Under the pieces are notes generated by a model. It was not told the DNA's origin. It worked only from the letters and a program-made list of their open reading frames with translations, and did not search any database. The position numbers and the translations under genes were made by a program. A DNA stretch of 64,000 nt from Streptomyces xylophagus (GTDB lineage: Bacteria; Actinomycetota; Actinomycetes; Streptomycetales; Streptomycetaceae). Below, piece by piece: positions 52,190 through 60,799 of the stretch. The stretch covers positions 434,001-498,000 of the forward strand of contig NZ_JNWO01000007.1 in assembly GCF_000716435.1 (NCBI RefSeq), given 5' to 3'. Position 1 is the first letter of the stretch. The number at the start of each line of letters is the position of its first letter.

Positions 52190-52400
52190 CCTAGCCTTGA
52201 TGTTCGGGGCGCCCTTGCGGGAGATGACCGGCAGGATCCGGCGCTTGCGCAGCTCCTCGCGGTGGGGGTTGGAGTCGTAGCCCTTGTCGCCGAGCAGCGG
52301 ATCGGGGCGGCGGCGTGGCCAGCCGGGACGGCCGGCCACGGGCAGCCCCTGTTCGCCGCCTGCCAAAATCCGTGGCGGGCCTCATATTGCATGCGGCATA
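52190..52400 (-). pseudogene. Fragment of an IS5-family transposase
   Basis: A short reading frame carries RPGWPRRRPDPLLGDKGYDSNPHREELRKRRILPVISRKG, the segment around the second catalytic Asp of IS5/IS4-type DDE transposases (LLGDKxYDS). The start, DDE Asp1 and C-terminal Glu are missing. It lies at the edge of island B behind the membrane protein and marks past IS activity. Confidence 0.7.
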
Positions 52401-52749
52401 CAAACTCGGTTTGCCCGTCGAGCATGAACTGCGTGCAGCACCCGTAGCGCGAAATCAGCTCCTCGCCCACCGCCGCCGCTCATCAAATAACCTGACCAGC
52501 CCGACAATGCACCTGACACCCCATCAAAACGAACGTCAAGACACTGCCAGCAACGCCCACACTGCGCACTCACAAAACCGCAGGCCAGAAACCCTTCGCG
52601 GTCCGTTCAAGGGTCGCGACACACCCCATATAGCGGGTCATCGGAAACACATAGACGACTCCACGAACCGCCCGCCCTGCGCCTTACCGACCACCCCGTG
52701 GCATACCTTGACCGGGTCAAAGTGCGCCACAGCGCCCGTCAAGGGCCCT

Positions 52750-52767
52750 GGTCCCCAAGTGGTCCCC
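52750..52767. repeat. Integrase arm-site-like repeat, island B right
   Basis: GGTCCCCAAGTGGTCCCC, identical to the island A right copy. It ends 65 bp before the tRNA-derived repeat at 52832. Confidence 0.6.
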
Positions 52768-52780
52768 AGGAATGATCAAA

Positions 52781-52811
52781 GGGCCGCTTCAGATCTCCTC
52801 TGAAACGGCCC
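52781..52811 (-). terminator. Terminator of the tRNA-Pro gene
   Basis: A 13-bp perfect stem (GGGCCGCTTCAGA, 52781-52793; TCTGAAACGGCCC, 52799-52811) with a 5-base loop. On the minus strand it is followed by TTTGATC. It lies 22 bp past the tRNA 3' end and came with island B. Confidence 0.65.
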
Positions 52812-52833
52812 CTGACCTGCGACTTCGTAAAGT

Positions 52834-52906
<73 letters not shown>

Positions 52907-52966
52907 GTCGCGCCGCACCCGTTTGTCCGGGTGAACGCGCAGGTTAACCCTACCCCATGTGCCGGG

Positions 52967-53881
52967 TCACTTCGGCGGGGTCGGGGTGTCGTGGGTGCGG
53001 TACATCGCCTGGATGTCCAGCTCCAGTTGGACGGTGGGGCCGACGACGGCGATGCCGCGGGCGAGCATGCTGCGCCAGTTCAACGTGTAGTCCTCGCGGT
53101 GCAGTTCGGCCGTGGCGAGGGCCGCGCAGCGGAGTTCCTCGGCGTAGCCGCCGTTGACCGTGCCGAGGTAGGTGGTGTCGAGGTTCACCGAGCGGCTCAC
53201 GCCGTGCATCGTCAGCGAACCCTGCAACGTCCACTTGCTGCCGCCCCGGTAGGCGAACCGGGTGCTGGCGAAGTCGATGTACGGGTAGCGCTCGACGTCG
53301 AGGAAGTCGCCGGAGCGCAGGTGGTTGTCGCGCGTGGTGTTGCCGGTGGTGATGCTGGACGCGTCGATGCGGACGTGGACGCGGGAGTCGGTCATCTCCT
53401 GGGCGATCTGGATGCCGCCCTGGAAACGCTCGAACCGGCCGTGGACGTGGGCCATGCCGACGTGCTTGGCGATGAAGCGGATCGCGGTGTGCGGCGGGTC
53501 GAAGAGCCAGGTGCCGGGCGGCGGGAGTTCCTGGGCGCGGCCGGGCTGGAGCCAGACGCGTTCCGTGGGCTCGGCGATTCCGGCGACGATCTCCACCGTC
53601 TCCTGGTGCGGTTGGAGTCCCTGGGCCGAGACGAGGAGGCTGTAGCGGCCGGGCGGCAGGGCCGCGAGGAAGAAGCCGTACGGGTCGGTCGTGCCGGAGG
53701 CGGTGACGCGGTGGGAGTCCAGGGCCGTCACCGTGACCTCGGCGGCTGCCATGGGCACGCCCATCGGGTCGACGATCTCGCGGGCGAATCCGCCCGCGCC
53801 GGGCGGGAAGGGGAGCGAGAGGCCCGACGCCGTGGCGGGACCGCCTTGGGGCAGCCAGCGCCTGAGCAGTGCGAGGGCCAT
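52967..53881 (-). CDS. YceI family protein with N-terminal carboxypeptidase-regulatory-like domain
   Basis: About 304 residues. A CarboxypepD_reg-like beta-sandwich (about 30-115; REIVDPMGVPMAAAEVTVTALDSH, GFFLAALPPGRYSLLVSAQG) precedes a YceI lipocalin-like domain. The YceI part holds GTWLFDPPHTAIRFIAKHVGMAHVHGRFERF, SGDFLDVERYPYIDFASTRF and LTMHGVSRSV. YceI folds bind polyisoprenoid or amphiphilic ligands. The ATG at 53881 has AAAGGTG at good spacing; a GTG 9 bp upstream is also in frame. No clear signal peptide. A TGTCTC-N5-GAGACA palindrome lies 66 bp upstream, the same element as before the hydroxyquinol operon. Confidence 0.88.
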   Translation of the reverse strand: MALALLRRWLPQGGPATASGLSLPFPPGAGGFAREIVDPMGVPMAAAEVTVTALDSHRVTASGTTDPYGFFLAALPPGRYSLLVSAQGLQPHQETVEIVAGIAEPTERVWLQPGRAQELPPPGTWLFDPPHTAIRFIAKHVGMAHVHGRFERFQGGIQIAQEMTDSRVHVRIDASSITTGNTTRDNHLRSGDFLDVERYPYIDFASTRFAYRGGSKWTLQGSLTMHGVSRSVNLDTTYLGTVNGGYAEELRCAALATAELHREDYTLNWRSMLARGIAVVGPTVQLELDIQAMYRTHDTPTPPK

Positions 53882-53946
53882 GATGATCACCTTTCTTCAC
53901 AGCAGTCGTACTCTGCCGATCTTGAAGGCTCCGGCGACGCTACGGG

Positions 53947-53963
53947 TGTCTCAAATCGAGACA
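53947..53963. promoter_or_regulatory. Palindrome TGTCTC-N5-GAGACA upstream of YceI gene
   Basis: TGTCTCAAATCGAGACA has perfect 6-bp arms. It overlaps the last codons of the NUDIX gene and lies 66 bp upstream of the YceI start on the minus strand. The same arms and spacing occur at 60731. Confidence 0.6.
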
Positions 53964-54733
53964 TCTGTTCCATTGGCCTCCGTGTACCGGCGGACGATCG
54001 GCTCCAGATAGTCCGCGTGCGGGCCCATCAGGTCCGGGAGTTGGGCCGTCGAGTGGATCAGGGCGATGCGGTCCAGTTCCGGGTCGCGGCCCTGCGCCGT
54101 CTCCGCCGCCGCCATGGCCTCGTAGCACTCGCGCAGCCGCTTTGCCGGGAGGGACGGGGCGCGGAACAGGACGCCGATGCCGCCGTTTCCGGCGCGGGTG
54201 ACGTTCCAGAAGGTGAGGTCGTCGGGCGAGGCGTCGATGCCGGTCTCCTCGACCAACTCCCGTGCGGCGTGCCGGTGCAGAGCCCTCATGTCGAGCGGTT
54301 CGTCGCATTCGGGGGGTTCGAGCGAGCCGCCCGGCAGCTGCCAACGTCCCGGTGCCGCCGTGGAGTTCGCCATCCGGCCGACCAACAGGCGTCCGTCGTC
54401 GGCGGGTTGGAGGACGGCGACGAAGAAGGACGGCAGCCACGAGGTAGAGAACGGGACGCGTCGCAGGGCGAAGTGCCGGTACGTCGTCCTGGCCCAGGAG
54501 ACCGTCAGGTCGTGCGGCCCCTCCCGGTCCGCCGCCGCGCACACCAGGACCGGTCCGTCGAAGAAACTCGGGTTGACCCGCACCAACCCGTCCCACACCT
54601 CGTTCATGGCCAGCCGCTCCTCGGGCGAGAGCCGAGGAGCGGCGGATTCGACGAGCCGGAGCCGATGGACGTCCAGGAGTTCGGCGCCCGGGCGGCGCGC
54701 GCTCTGTTCGATCATCGGCTCATGCTGGCACAC
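53951..54733 (-). CDS. NUDIX hydrolase
   Basis: A 260-residue NUDIX protein. WQLPGGSLEPPECDEPLDMRALHRHAARELVEETGI carries a NUDIX box with an enlarged spacing between the first Gly and REL-EE-G. The N-terminal 130 residues (VHRLRLVESAAPRLSPEERLAMNEVWDGL, LTVSWARTTYRHFALRR) form an extra domain. It probably hydrolyses a nucleoside diphosphate derivative, with no substrate evident. The start may be 54733 or an ATG at 54715. It lies 8 bp from the MFS gene on the same strand. Confidence 0.85.
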   Translation of the reverse strand: MCQHEPMIEQSARRPGAELLDVHRLRLVESAAPRLSPEERLAMNEVWDGLVRVNPSFFDGPVLVCAAADREGPHDLTVSWARTTYRHFALRRVPFSTSWLPSFFVAVLQPADDGRLLVGRMANSTAAPGRWQLPGGSLEPPECDEPLDMRALHRHAARELVEETGIDASPDDLTFWNVTRAGNGGIGVLFRAPSLPAKRLRECYEAMAAAETAQGRDPELDRIALIHSTAQLPDLMGPHADYLEPIVRRYTEANGTDVSI

Positions 54734-54741
54734 CGGCCGGG

Positions 54742-56205
54742 TCAGTTCAGGGCGCCGGGAGCCATCACCGACGCTTCCTCCTCCGCCTTCAGGAGCGCCG
54801 ACTCGGAGCCGCCGACGGTCTTTCCTCCGCTACGGCCGGACCGTCGCGCCGGCACCAGGAGCGCGGCCAGCGCGGCCCCGACAAGCAGCACCGTCAGCAC
54901 CGTGAACCCGTGGGTGTACCCGGAGTCGTACGGCAGGCCGGATGCCTGAAGATGGCCGGTGACTAGGACGCTGGTCACCGCGGCGCCGATGGAGCCGCCG
55001 ATGGTGCGGATGTTGGCGTTCATGCCGGTCGCGGCGCCGGTCTGCTCGGGCGGGACGCTGCCGACGATGAGGTTGGCCATGGAGGCGAAGGCGAGTCCGA
55101 TGCCGAGGCCGAAGATGCCCGCGACGAGGGCGATCTGCCACTGCTGGTCGTGCCAGAGGGTGAGGATGCCGCAGGCGACCGCGCCGAGTGCGGCGCCGGT
55201 GGTGAGCAGTGCCTTGGCGCCGACGATGGGCTCCAGCCGGCCGCTGAGCACACCGGAGACGAACATCGCGATCAGCATGGGCAGCATGAGGAGTCCGGAC
55301 GCGGTGACGCTGGCGCCGAAGCCGTAGCCGGCGGACGCGGGGGTCTGGACGAAGCCGGGCAGGAAGGACCAGATCGAGTACATGCCCGCGCCGAAGAGCA
55401 GCGCGGCGGTGTTGGTGGTCCACACGGACGGCAGTCGCATCACCTTGAGGTCGATGAGCGGGCTGCGGGAGCCGGCCTCGGCGTACAGCCAGGCCGCGAA
55501 GAGTATGACGGCCGCGGCGAACAGGCCTACGACCCGGATGGAGCCCCAGCCCCACCGGCTCGCCTGGCTGAGCGGGAGCAGCAGCGCGACCAGCCAGCCG
55601 GACAGGAGTACGGCGCCGGACCAGTTGACGCTGCCCTCGGCGCGGTGGGGCGACTCGGGGACGTAGCGCAGGGCGATGAGGGTGGTGACGGCGACGATGC
55701 CGACGGGGAACCAGAACAGCCAGCGGTAGTCGAGCGCGGACACGATGGGACCGGCGGCCACCATGCCGACGCCACCGCCCGCGGCGATCACGGCGGACAG
55801 GTTGCTGATGCTGCCGGGGACCCGGGACGCGTCGAACTCGTCGCGGATGATGCCGAAGGACAGCGGGAACAGCGCGCCGCCGATGCCCTGGACGACCCGG
55901 GCGATGATCAGGACGCCGATGTTGGGCGCGAGGGCGGCGACCAGACAGCCGGCCAGCACGGCCACGAGGACGGCGACGAGCGTGCGTTTCTTGCCGACCA
56001 GGTCACCGACGCGGCCGAGTATCGGGGTGAAGACCGAGGCGGACAGCAGATAGGCCGTCATCACCCAGGTCGCGGTGGACTGGGAGGTGTGCAGCGCGTG
56101 CTGGACGGTCGGCAGGGCCGGTGCGATCAGCGACTGCAGCATGGAGAACACGCCCGCACCGGTCGCGAGGACCGCGAAGGTGAGGCGGGTGGACTTGCGG
56201 GGCAT
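54742..56205 (-). CDS. MFS drug exporter, 14-TM DHA2 (EmrB/QacA) type
   Basis: A 487-residue transporter with 14 predicted hydrophobic segments. The motif LGRVGDLVGKKRTL (motif A) and ARVVQGIGGALFPLSFGIIRDEF (motif C-like region of DHA2) are typical. ATG 56205 has GGAGAGG before it. It is divergent from a TetR gene with tandem palindromes between, the classic setting of a drug pump with its repressor. It exports hydrophobic compounds, ligand unknown. Confidence 0.92.
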   Translation of the reverse strand: MPRKSTRLTFAVLATGAGVFSMLQSLIAPALPTVQHALHTSQSTATWVMTAYLLSASVFTPILGRVGDLVGKKRTLVAVLVAVLAGCLVAALAPNIGVLIIARVVQGIGGALFPLSFGIIRDEFDASRVPGSISNLSAVIAAGGGVGMVAAGPIVSALDYRWLFWFPVGIVAVTTLIALRYVPESPHRAEGSVNWSGAVLLSGWLVALLLPLSQASRWGWGSIRVVGLFAAAVILFAAWLYAEAGSRSPLIDLKVMRLPSVWTTNTAALLFGAGMYSIWSFLPGFVQTPASAGYGFGASVTASGLLMLPMLIAMFVSGVLSGRLEPIVGAKALLTTGAALGAVACGILTLWHDQQWQIALVAGIFGLGIGLAFASMANLIVGSVPPEQTGAATGMNANIRTIGGSIGAAVTSVLVTGHLQASGLPYDSGYTHGFTVLTVLLVGAALAALLVPARRSGRSGGKTVGGSESALLKAEEEASVMAPGALN

Positions 56206-56281
56206 GGAGAGCCTCTCCGGAACAAGCGAACGGGGGTGCGCCCGCGCAGGCTTTACGGCGGAACGCGCCCACACTGCTAAA

Positions 56282-56320
56282 GTGGAGGTACCCCTCCACC
56301 ATAACGGAGGCACACCTCCG
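56282..56320. promoter_or_regulatory. Two tandem palindromic operators between MFS and TetR genes
   Basis: GTGGAGG-TACC-CCTCCAC (56282-56299) and CGGAGG-CACA-CCTCCG (56305-56320), with centres 22 bp apart, two helical turns. Both lie in the divergent promoter, so TetR dimers could bind both and shut down both genes. Confidence 0.65.
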
Positions 56321-56351
56321 GTTCAACCGCGCCCGCCCCAGGGAGGCACCC

Positions 56352-56930
56352 GTGACGGCCCAGCCGTTCCCCGTCAGCGAGATCGTCGCGGCGCAGAGAC
56401 CGCACCGCAAGGACGCCGCCCGCAACTACGACGCCCTGCTCGCCGCCGCCCGCGAGGCCTTCGCGGAGCACGGTTCGGAGGCCTCGCTGGAGGACATCGC
56501 GCGCCGCGCGGGCGTCGGCATCGGCACCCTCTACCGCAACTTCCCGACCCGCCGGGCGCTCTTCGAGAGCGTCTACGCGGACGAGGTGAACGCGCTGTGC
56601 CAGGTCGCCCTGTCCGTCGCGGACCAGGAGCCGTGGGAGGCCCTGAACTCGTGGCTGAACCGATTCGCGGGCTACATGGTGACCAAGCAGGCGGTGCGCG
56701 AGGCGCTGGACAACGACTCGGAGATCTTCGGGACCTGCCGCGAGTCGATGTTCTCGGCGGGCGGTCCGCTGTTCGAGCGCGCGCAGAAAGCGGGCGTGGC
56801 CCGCACCGACATGGACTTCAGCGATCTGCTGCGCCTGGTGGCCGGGGTCACCGGGACGAAGTTCGTGGACGACACCCAGCGCGACCGCGTCCTGGCCATC
56901 GCGCTGGACGGCGTCCGCACGAACCGCTGA
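56352..56930 (+). CDS. TetR family transcriptional regulator
   Basis: A 192-residue repressor with HTH at about 20-70 (NYDALLAAAREAFAEHGSEASLEDIARRAGVGIGTLYRNFPTRRALFESVY). The C-terminal ligand domain is of the TetR_C type seen with export pumps. The GTG start at 56352 follows GGAGG at 7 bp. It is divergent from the MFS exporter, which it probably represses by binding the palindromes at 56282-56320. Confidence 0.92.
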   Translation: MTAQPFPVSEIVAAQRPHRKDAARNYDALLAAAREAFAEHGSEASLEDIARRAGVGIGTLYRNFPTRRALFESVYADEVNALCQVALSVADQEPWEALNSWLNRFAGYMVTKQAVREALDNDSEIFGTCRESMFSAGGPLFERAQKAGVARTDMDFSDLLRLVAGVTGTKFVDDTQRDRVLAIALDGVRTNR

Positions 56931-56938
56931 CGGCCCGT

Positions 56939-58009
56939 CTACGTGGGAGGCGTTCCCTCGTACGCCGCCCGCAGCAGCGCGAGTACGCCCTCCTCGGTGA
57001 CCGGCCGGGGGTTGGCGTACGCCTGGCTCACCGTCTGCGCGGCCGCCCTCGCCAAGTCGCCCTCCTTCAGGCCGAGTTCGGCGAGCGAGCGCGGCGCGTC
57101 GAGCCGCCGTGCCAGGTCCCACAGGGCGCGTGGGGCGTCCTCGGCGTCCAGCGCGCGGGCCACGGTGGAGGCCGTCACCGGTGCGGCGGGCGCGTTGTAC
57201 GCCAGCGCGTACGGCAGCACCACCGTGTGCGTCTCGGCGTGGGGCAGCCCGAAGGTGCCGCCGAGGACATGGCACAGCTTGTGGTGCAGGCCCATGGTCG
57301 TGGCCCCGAGACAGGAACCGCACAGCCACGCCCCGTACAGGGCGCGGCCCCGGGCCTCCAACGACCTTGGCTCGGCGGCCAGTTCGGGCAGCGCACCCGC
57401 CAGCGCCCCTACGCCCTCCTCCGCCATGAGGGCGATCAGGGGTGAGGTGTCCGGCGCGTACAGGGCCTCGACGGCGTGCGCCATCGCGTTGATGCCGCTG
57501 GTCACCGTGAGCGGGACGGGGAGTTCCAGGGTGAGTTCGGGATCGTAGACGACGCTGCGGGGCAGGACGGCGGGGTCGCGGCCGGTGCGTTTGGCGCCGT
57601 TCTCGGTGAGGCCCCAGACCGGGGTCATCTCCGAGCCTGCGTAGGTGGAGGGCACGGCGATCAGCGGGAGGCCGGTGCGCAGGGCGATCGCCTTGCCGAG
57701 GCCGATCGACGAGCCGCCGCCGACCGCGACGCAGCCGTCGGCACCCAGCGAGCGCGCCAACTCGACCGCGCGGTCGGCGACTTCGACCGGGACGTGCATC
57801 TTCGCCTCCGCGTGCACCCCGACGCACACCTGCCCCAGCGAGTCGGCGACCGCCTGCGCGATGTCCGCGCCGCGCGCGCCGGAGAGCACCAACACCCGCC
57901 GCAGACCGAGCCGTTCGACCTCACCGGCGGTCGCGGTCAGCGCGGCGCCGGGCCGGAAGACGACCCGCATGGGCTGGACGTCGTAGGCGAAGTCGAGGGA
58001 GTCCTTCAC
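56939..58009 (-). CDS. Maleylacetate reductase
   Basis: A 356-residue iron-type alcohol dehydrogenase-fold enzyme. PMRVVFRPGAALTATAGEVERLGLRRVLVLSG, VAVGGGSSIGLGKAIAL and IAVPSTYAGSEMTPVWGLTE (dinucleotide region), NAMAHAVEALYAPDTSPL and GLHHKLCHVLGGTFGLPHAETHTVVLPY (metal-binding His region) are those of maleylacetate reductase. It reduces maleylacetate to 3-oxoadipate with NAD(P)H. The GTG start overlaps the dioxygenase stop (GTGA). It is the last step of the hydroxyquinol route encoded here. Confidence 0.93.
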   Translation of the reverse strand: MKDSLDFAYDVQPMRVVFRPGAALTATAGEVERLGLRRVLVLSGARGADIAQAVADSLGQVCVGVHAEAKMHVPVEVADRAVELARSLGADGCVAVGGGSSIGLGKAIALRTGLPLIAVPSTYAGSEMTPVWGLTENGAKRTGRDPAVLPRSVVYDPELTLELPVPLTVTSGINAMAHAVEALYAPDTSPLIALMAEEGVGALAGALPELAAEPRSLEARGRALYGAWLCGSCLGATTMGLHHKLCHVLGGTFGLPHAETHTVVLPYALAYNAPAAPVTASTVARALDAEDAPRALWDLARRLDAPRSLAELGLKEGDLARAAAQTVSQAYANPRPVTEEGVLALLRAAYEGTPPT

Positions 58010-58866
58010 GACCGCTGCTCCAGTACGAGGTCGAACCGCGCGTGGCGGAAGGGGTTGGCGATGCCGAACTCCCGTGCCAGGGACGGGTCGTCGGTGACGG
58101 TGAAGTCCTCGACGAGGCTCTGTTTGACGGCGAAGACGGCGTCGGAGTCGAGGTAGTCGCTGCCCGCGACGAAGATGTGCGTGGTGACGGGGGTGTGGCC
58201 GTCGGCCGAGGCGATGAAGTGGATGTGGGCCGGGCGGTAGGGGTGGCGGCCGGTCGCCTTGAGGAGGTCGCCGACCGGGCCGTCGGTGGGGATGGGGTAC
58301 GGGCTCGGCACACAGGTGCGGAACCAGAAGCGGCCCTCGGCGTCCGTGGTGAACAACCCCCGTCCGTTGCCCGGGGGTTGGACGTCCGGGCGCTGCACGT
58401 CGTAGAAGCCGTTGCCGTCGGCCTGCCACACGTCGAGGAGGGCGCCGGGGAGCGGGGTGCCGTCCCCCGACACGATCCGGCCGCTGACCACGCAGGGCTC
58501 GCCGCCGCCCACCAGGTCGATGTTCGCGCCGAGTTCACGGACCGGCGACTCGGTCATGTGGAAGGGGCCGAGCACCGTCGACTCGGTGGCGCCGGCCTCG
58601 CGGTCGCCGTTGATCGTCTCCACCAGCATCGACAGACCGAGCACGTCCGACAGGAGGATGAACTCCTGCCGGGTGTCCGTACAGGTCTGGCCGGTCTCCG
58701 TCAGGAAGCCGATCGCCCGCTCCCACTCCGCCTGGGTGAGGCGGGTCTCCTGCGCGAACGCGTGCAGATGCCGGATCAGGCCCGACAGCAGCTCACGCAG
58801 GCGCGGATCGGCGGTGTCCCGCAGACTCGCGACGGCCTCGTCCGTGACGGTGACGTGAGTGGTCAT
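58006..58866 (-). CDS. Hydroxyquinol 1,2-dioxygenase (intradiol)
   Basis: A 286-residue intradiol dioxygenase. The N-terminal dimerisation region (ELLSGLIRHLHAFAQETRLTQAEWERAIGFLTETGQ) is followed by ESTVLGPFHMTESP and ALLDVWQADGNGFYDVQ (first iron Tyr). GRHPYRPAHIHFIASADGHTPVTTHIF then carries the second Tyr and the two His ligands. The motif pattern is nearer hydroxyquinol than catechol enzymes, and the operon supports this. It opens hydroxyquinol (1,2,4-benzenetriol) to maleylacetate with O2. Confidence 0.92.
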   Translation of the reverse strand: MTTHVTVTDEAVASLRDTADPRLRELLSGLIRHLHAFAQETRLTQAEWERAIGFLTETGQTCTDTRQEFILLSDVLGLSMLVETINGDREAGATESTVLGPFHMTESPVRELGANIDLVGGGEPCVVSGRIVSGDGTPLPGALLDVWQADGNGFYDVQRPDVQPPGNGRGLFTTDAEGRFWFRTCVPSPYPIPTDGPVGDLLKATGRHPYRPAHIHFIASADGHTPVTTHIFVAGSDYLDSDAVFAVKQSLVEDFTVTDDPSLAREFGIANPFRHARFDLVLEQRS

Positions 58867-58892
58867 TACGGCTCCCTACCCGATACGAAATG

Positions 58893-60638
58893 TCAGCCGT
58901 GCCCGAGGATGCGCCGCAACGCGTCCGTGAGCAACTGTCCGGCGTTCCCGGCCGCGTCGGCGTGGCGGAAAGCGACATAGCCGTCGGGGCGGACGAGCAG
59001 GGCGCCCCCGTCGGACACCTCGCTCAGGCGGGCCCAGTCGCCGTACGGGTCGTCGTACTCCTGGCCGGGGCCGATCACGACCGTGGCGATGTCCAGGGAC
59101 TGCGCCTCGGCCGCGCGCACCCAGGCGTCGCCGCCGATTCCGGTGAGGAGGGTGAAGCGGCCCTTGCCGACCGTGTCGAGGGTCGAGACGGTGCGGGTGC
59201 CGGAGGTGATCCAGGCGTGCGGGAGCTTGGCGCCGGGGCGGGAGCTGGGCTGGTGGTACAGCTCGCGGTCGCGTTCGAAGCCGGGGTCGGGCGTGCCGTC
59301 CGGGACGACTGCGGTCGAACTCTCCGCGGAATAGCGCTGGTTGAGGTCGACGCCGTGCGCGTTGAACTCGTACACCTTGAAGGCGATCGCCTCGCGCAGC
59401 GCGGCCCGTTGCTTCCCGGCGGCCTCGGTGGCGTCCTTGCGGGCGGCGATGTTGGCCCACAACTGCTCGGGGGTCTGCGGGGAGAGGCCGTCGAGCGCCT
59501 CGAAGATCGGGGCGGTCTCGCCGATGGACTTGTTGGCGCGGGTGACGATCTGCTTGCCGACGGGGGCGCGTTCGGCGTCATAGGTGTCGAGGAGCTTCGG
59601 CGTCGCGGTGCCGTCGAGGACCAGCTTCAGCTTCCAGGCCAGGTTGTAGGCGTCCTGGATCGAGGTGTTGGAGCCGAGCCCGTTGGACGGCGGGTGGCGG
59701 TGCACGGCGTCACCGGCGCACAGGACACGGCCGTTGGCGTAGGTCTCGGCGTACATCTCGTTGACCGTCCACGCCGAGGACGACTTGATGGTCACCGGGA
59801 TCTCGTCGTCGCCGACCAACTGCCGTACGACGGACAGCGCGTACTCCTCGGTGAGGTCGGGGGCGCCGGCGCTCACGTCGTAGCCCCACACGATCAGCCA
59901 CTCGTTCCAGGGCTTGACGCAGCGCACCAGGCCCGCGCCGATGCCGCCGACGGTAGCGCCCGGCGCGAGCACCCAGTAGAGGGTGGAGGGGCGGTGCGCG
60001 GTGTACTTGCTCAGGTCCGCGTCGAAGACGATGTTGATGCTGCCCGCGACGCCCATCTGGCCGCCCATCGGCAGCCCCGCGTCCTCGGCGACCTGGGAGC
60101 GGCCGCCGTCGGCGCCGATCAGGTACTTGGCGCGGATCTGGTACTCGTCGCCGCGCAGCCGGTCCTCGACCGTGACCGTGACACCGTCGTCGTCCTGCTC
60201 GAAGGACTTGTAGACCGTGCTGAAGCGGACGTTGGAGCCGCGCGCGAGCGCCGCGTCGATGAGCACGGGCTCCATGAGGTGCTGCGGCATGTCGCACATG
60301 CGGGTCGGGCTGGCCAGTTCGTGTGCGGCCTGCACGAGCGGATCGTTGCCCCAGGAGCGGATCCGGCCGAGTTCCTCGCCGGCGAGGCTGGTGCAGAACG
60401 TGGTGTTGCCCATCAGGTGCTGCGGTGTCGCCTGGGCCAGCACTTCGTCCTCGACGCCGAGGTCGCGCAGGACCTCCATGGTGCGCTGGTTGGTGATGTG
60501 CGCGCGGGGCGTCCTGGTGAGGCGCGAGTAGCGGGTGACGACGATGTGGGGCACGCCGTAGGTGCTCAGCGCCAGCGCGGCGGCGGCGCCGGCCGGGCCG
60601 CTGCCCACGATCAGTACGTCGGTCTCGACAACGTGCAC
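58893..60638 (-). CDS. FAD-dependent aromatic monooxygenase (resorcinol/phenol hydroxylase type)
   Basis: A 581-residue class A flavoprotein. TDVLIVGSGPAGAAAALALSTYG is the FAD GxGxxG site. YLIGADGGRSQVAEDAGL is the DG motif. VLCAGDAVHRHPPSNGLGSNTSIQDAYNLAWKL is the second FAD motif. The C-terminal thioredoxin-like domain (about 440-581) is typical of phenol and dichlorophenol hydroxylases. The GTG at 60638 follows GGAG; frames reaching further upstream lack a ribosome site. It probably hydroxylates resorcinol or a related phenol to hydroxyquinol, feeding the next two genes. Confidence 0.9.
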   Translation of the reverse strand: MHVVETDVLIVGSGPAGAAAALALSTYGVPHIVVTRYSRLTRTPRAHITNQRTMEVLRDLGVEDEVLAQATPQHLMGNTTFCTSLAGEELGRIRSWGNDPLVQAAHELASPTRMCDMPQHLMEPVLIDAALARGSNVRFSTVYKSFEQDDDGVTVTVEDRLRGDEYQIRAKYLIGADGGRSQVAEDAGLPMGGQMGVAGSINIVFDADLSKYTAHRPSTLYWVLAPGATVGGIGAGLVRCVKPWNEWLIVWGYDVSAGAPDLTEEYALSVVRQLVGDDEIPVTIKSSSAWTVNEMYAETYANGRVLCAGDAVHRHPPSNGLGSNTSIQDAYNLAWKLKLVLDGTATPKLLDTYDAERAPVGKQIVTRANKSIGETAPIFEALDGLSPQTPEQLWANIAARKDATEAAGKQRAALREAIAFKVYEFNAHGVDLNQRYSAESSTAVVPDGTPDPGFERDRELYHQPSSRPGAKLPHAWITSGTRTVSTLDTVGKGRFTLLTGIGGDAWVRAAEAQSLDIATVVIGPGQEYDDPYGDWARLSEVSDGGALLVRPDGYVAFRHADAAGNAGQLLTDALRRILGHG

Positions 60639-60730
60639 GGCGGGACGCTCCAGGGGTGAGACAGCGGTGAGGCGGGAGTGAGAAAGGCACCGACTCTTCA
60701 CGATCATGATGCGGCCGGGACACGCGCGGG

Positions 60731-60747
60731 TGTCTCATTACGAGACA
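60731..60747. promoter_or_regulatory. Palindrome TGTCTC-N5-GAGACA in the aromatic operon promoter
   Basis: TGTCTCATTACGAGACA, perfect 6-bp arms. It lies 93 bp upstream of the monooxygenase start and 53 bp upstream of the regulator start. The position and dyad fit the binding site of the divergent AcoR-like activator. The twin element is at 53947. Confidence 0.65.
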
Positions 60748-60799
60748 GTTACAGCCCCGCGGCGGCTGCCGCCACGGGCCCGATACGGTGAGAGGCGTC

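Larger units (their letters stand above)
46525..52831. mobile_element. Genomic island B at tRNA-Pro, carrying SCO2523-SCO2525-type genes
   Basis: About 6.3 kb between attachment copies 2 and 3. Cargo: SCO2525-, SCO2524- and broken SCO2523-type genes, a GNAT acetyltransferase, a membrane protein and a transposase fragment. The left arm-like repeat is 98 bp inside; the right one is 65 bp from the tRNA. No integrase was recognised. It is a second insertion at the same site, next to the intact tRNA. Confidence 0.7.
52485..52831. repeat. Right-end repeat of island B, about 350 bp, counterpart of 46190-46524
   Basis: Gene-free. Direct imperfect repeat of the right end of island A (see 46190). It contains the arm-like repeat at 52750 and the tRNA terminator hairpin at 52781. 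Confidence 0.72.

Noticed and set aside
52401..52484. Minus-strand continuation with LISRYGCCTQFMLDGQTEFVCRMQYEARHGFW
   Set aside because: Looks protein-like but has no family match that I recognise and is interrupted on both sides; may be debris next to the IS fragment.
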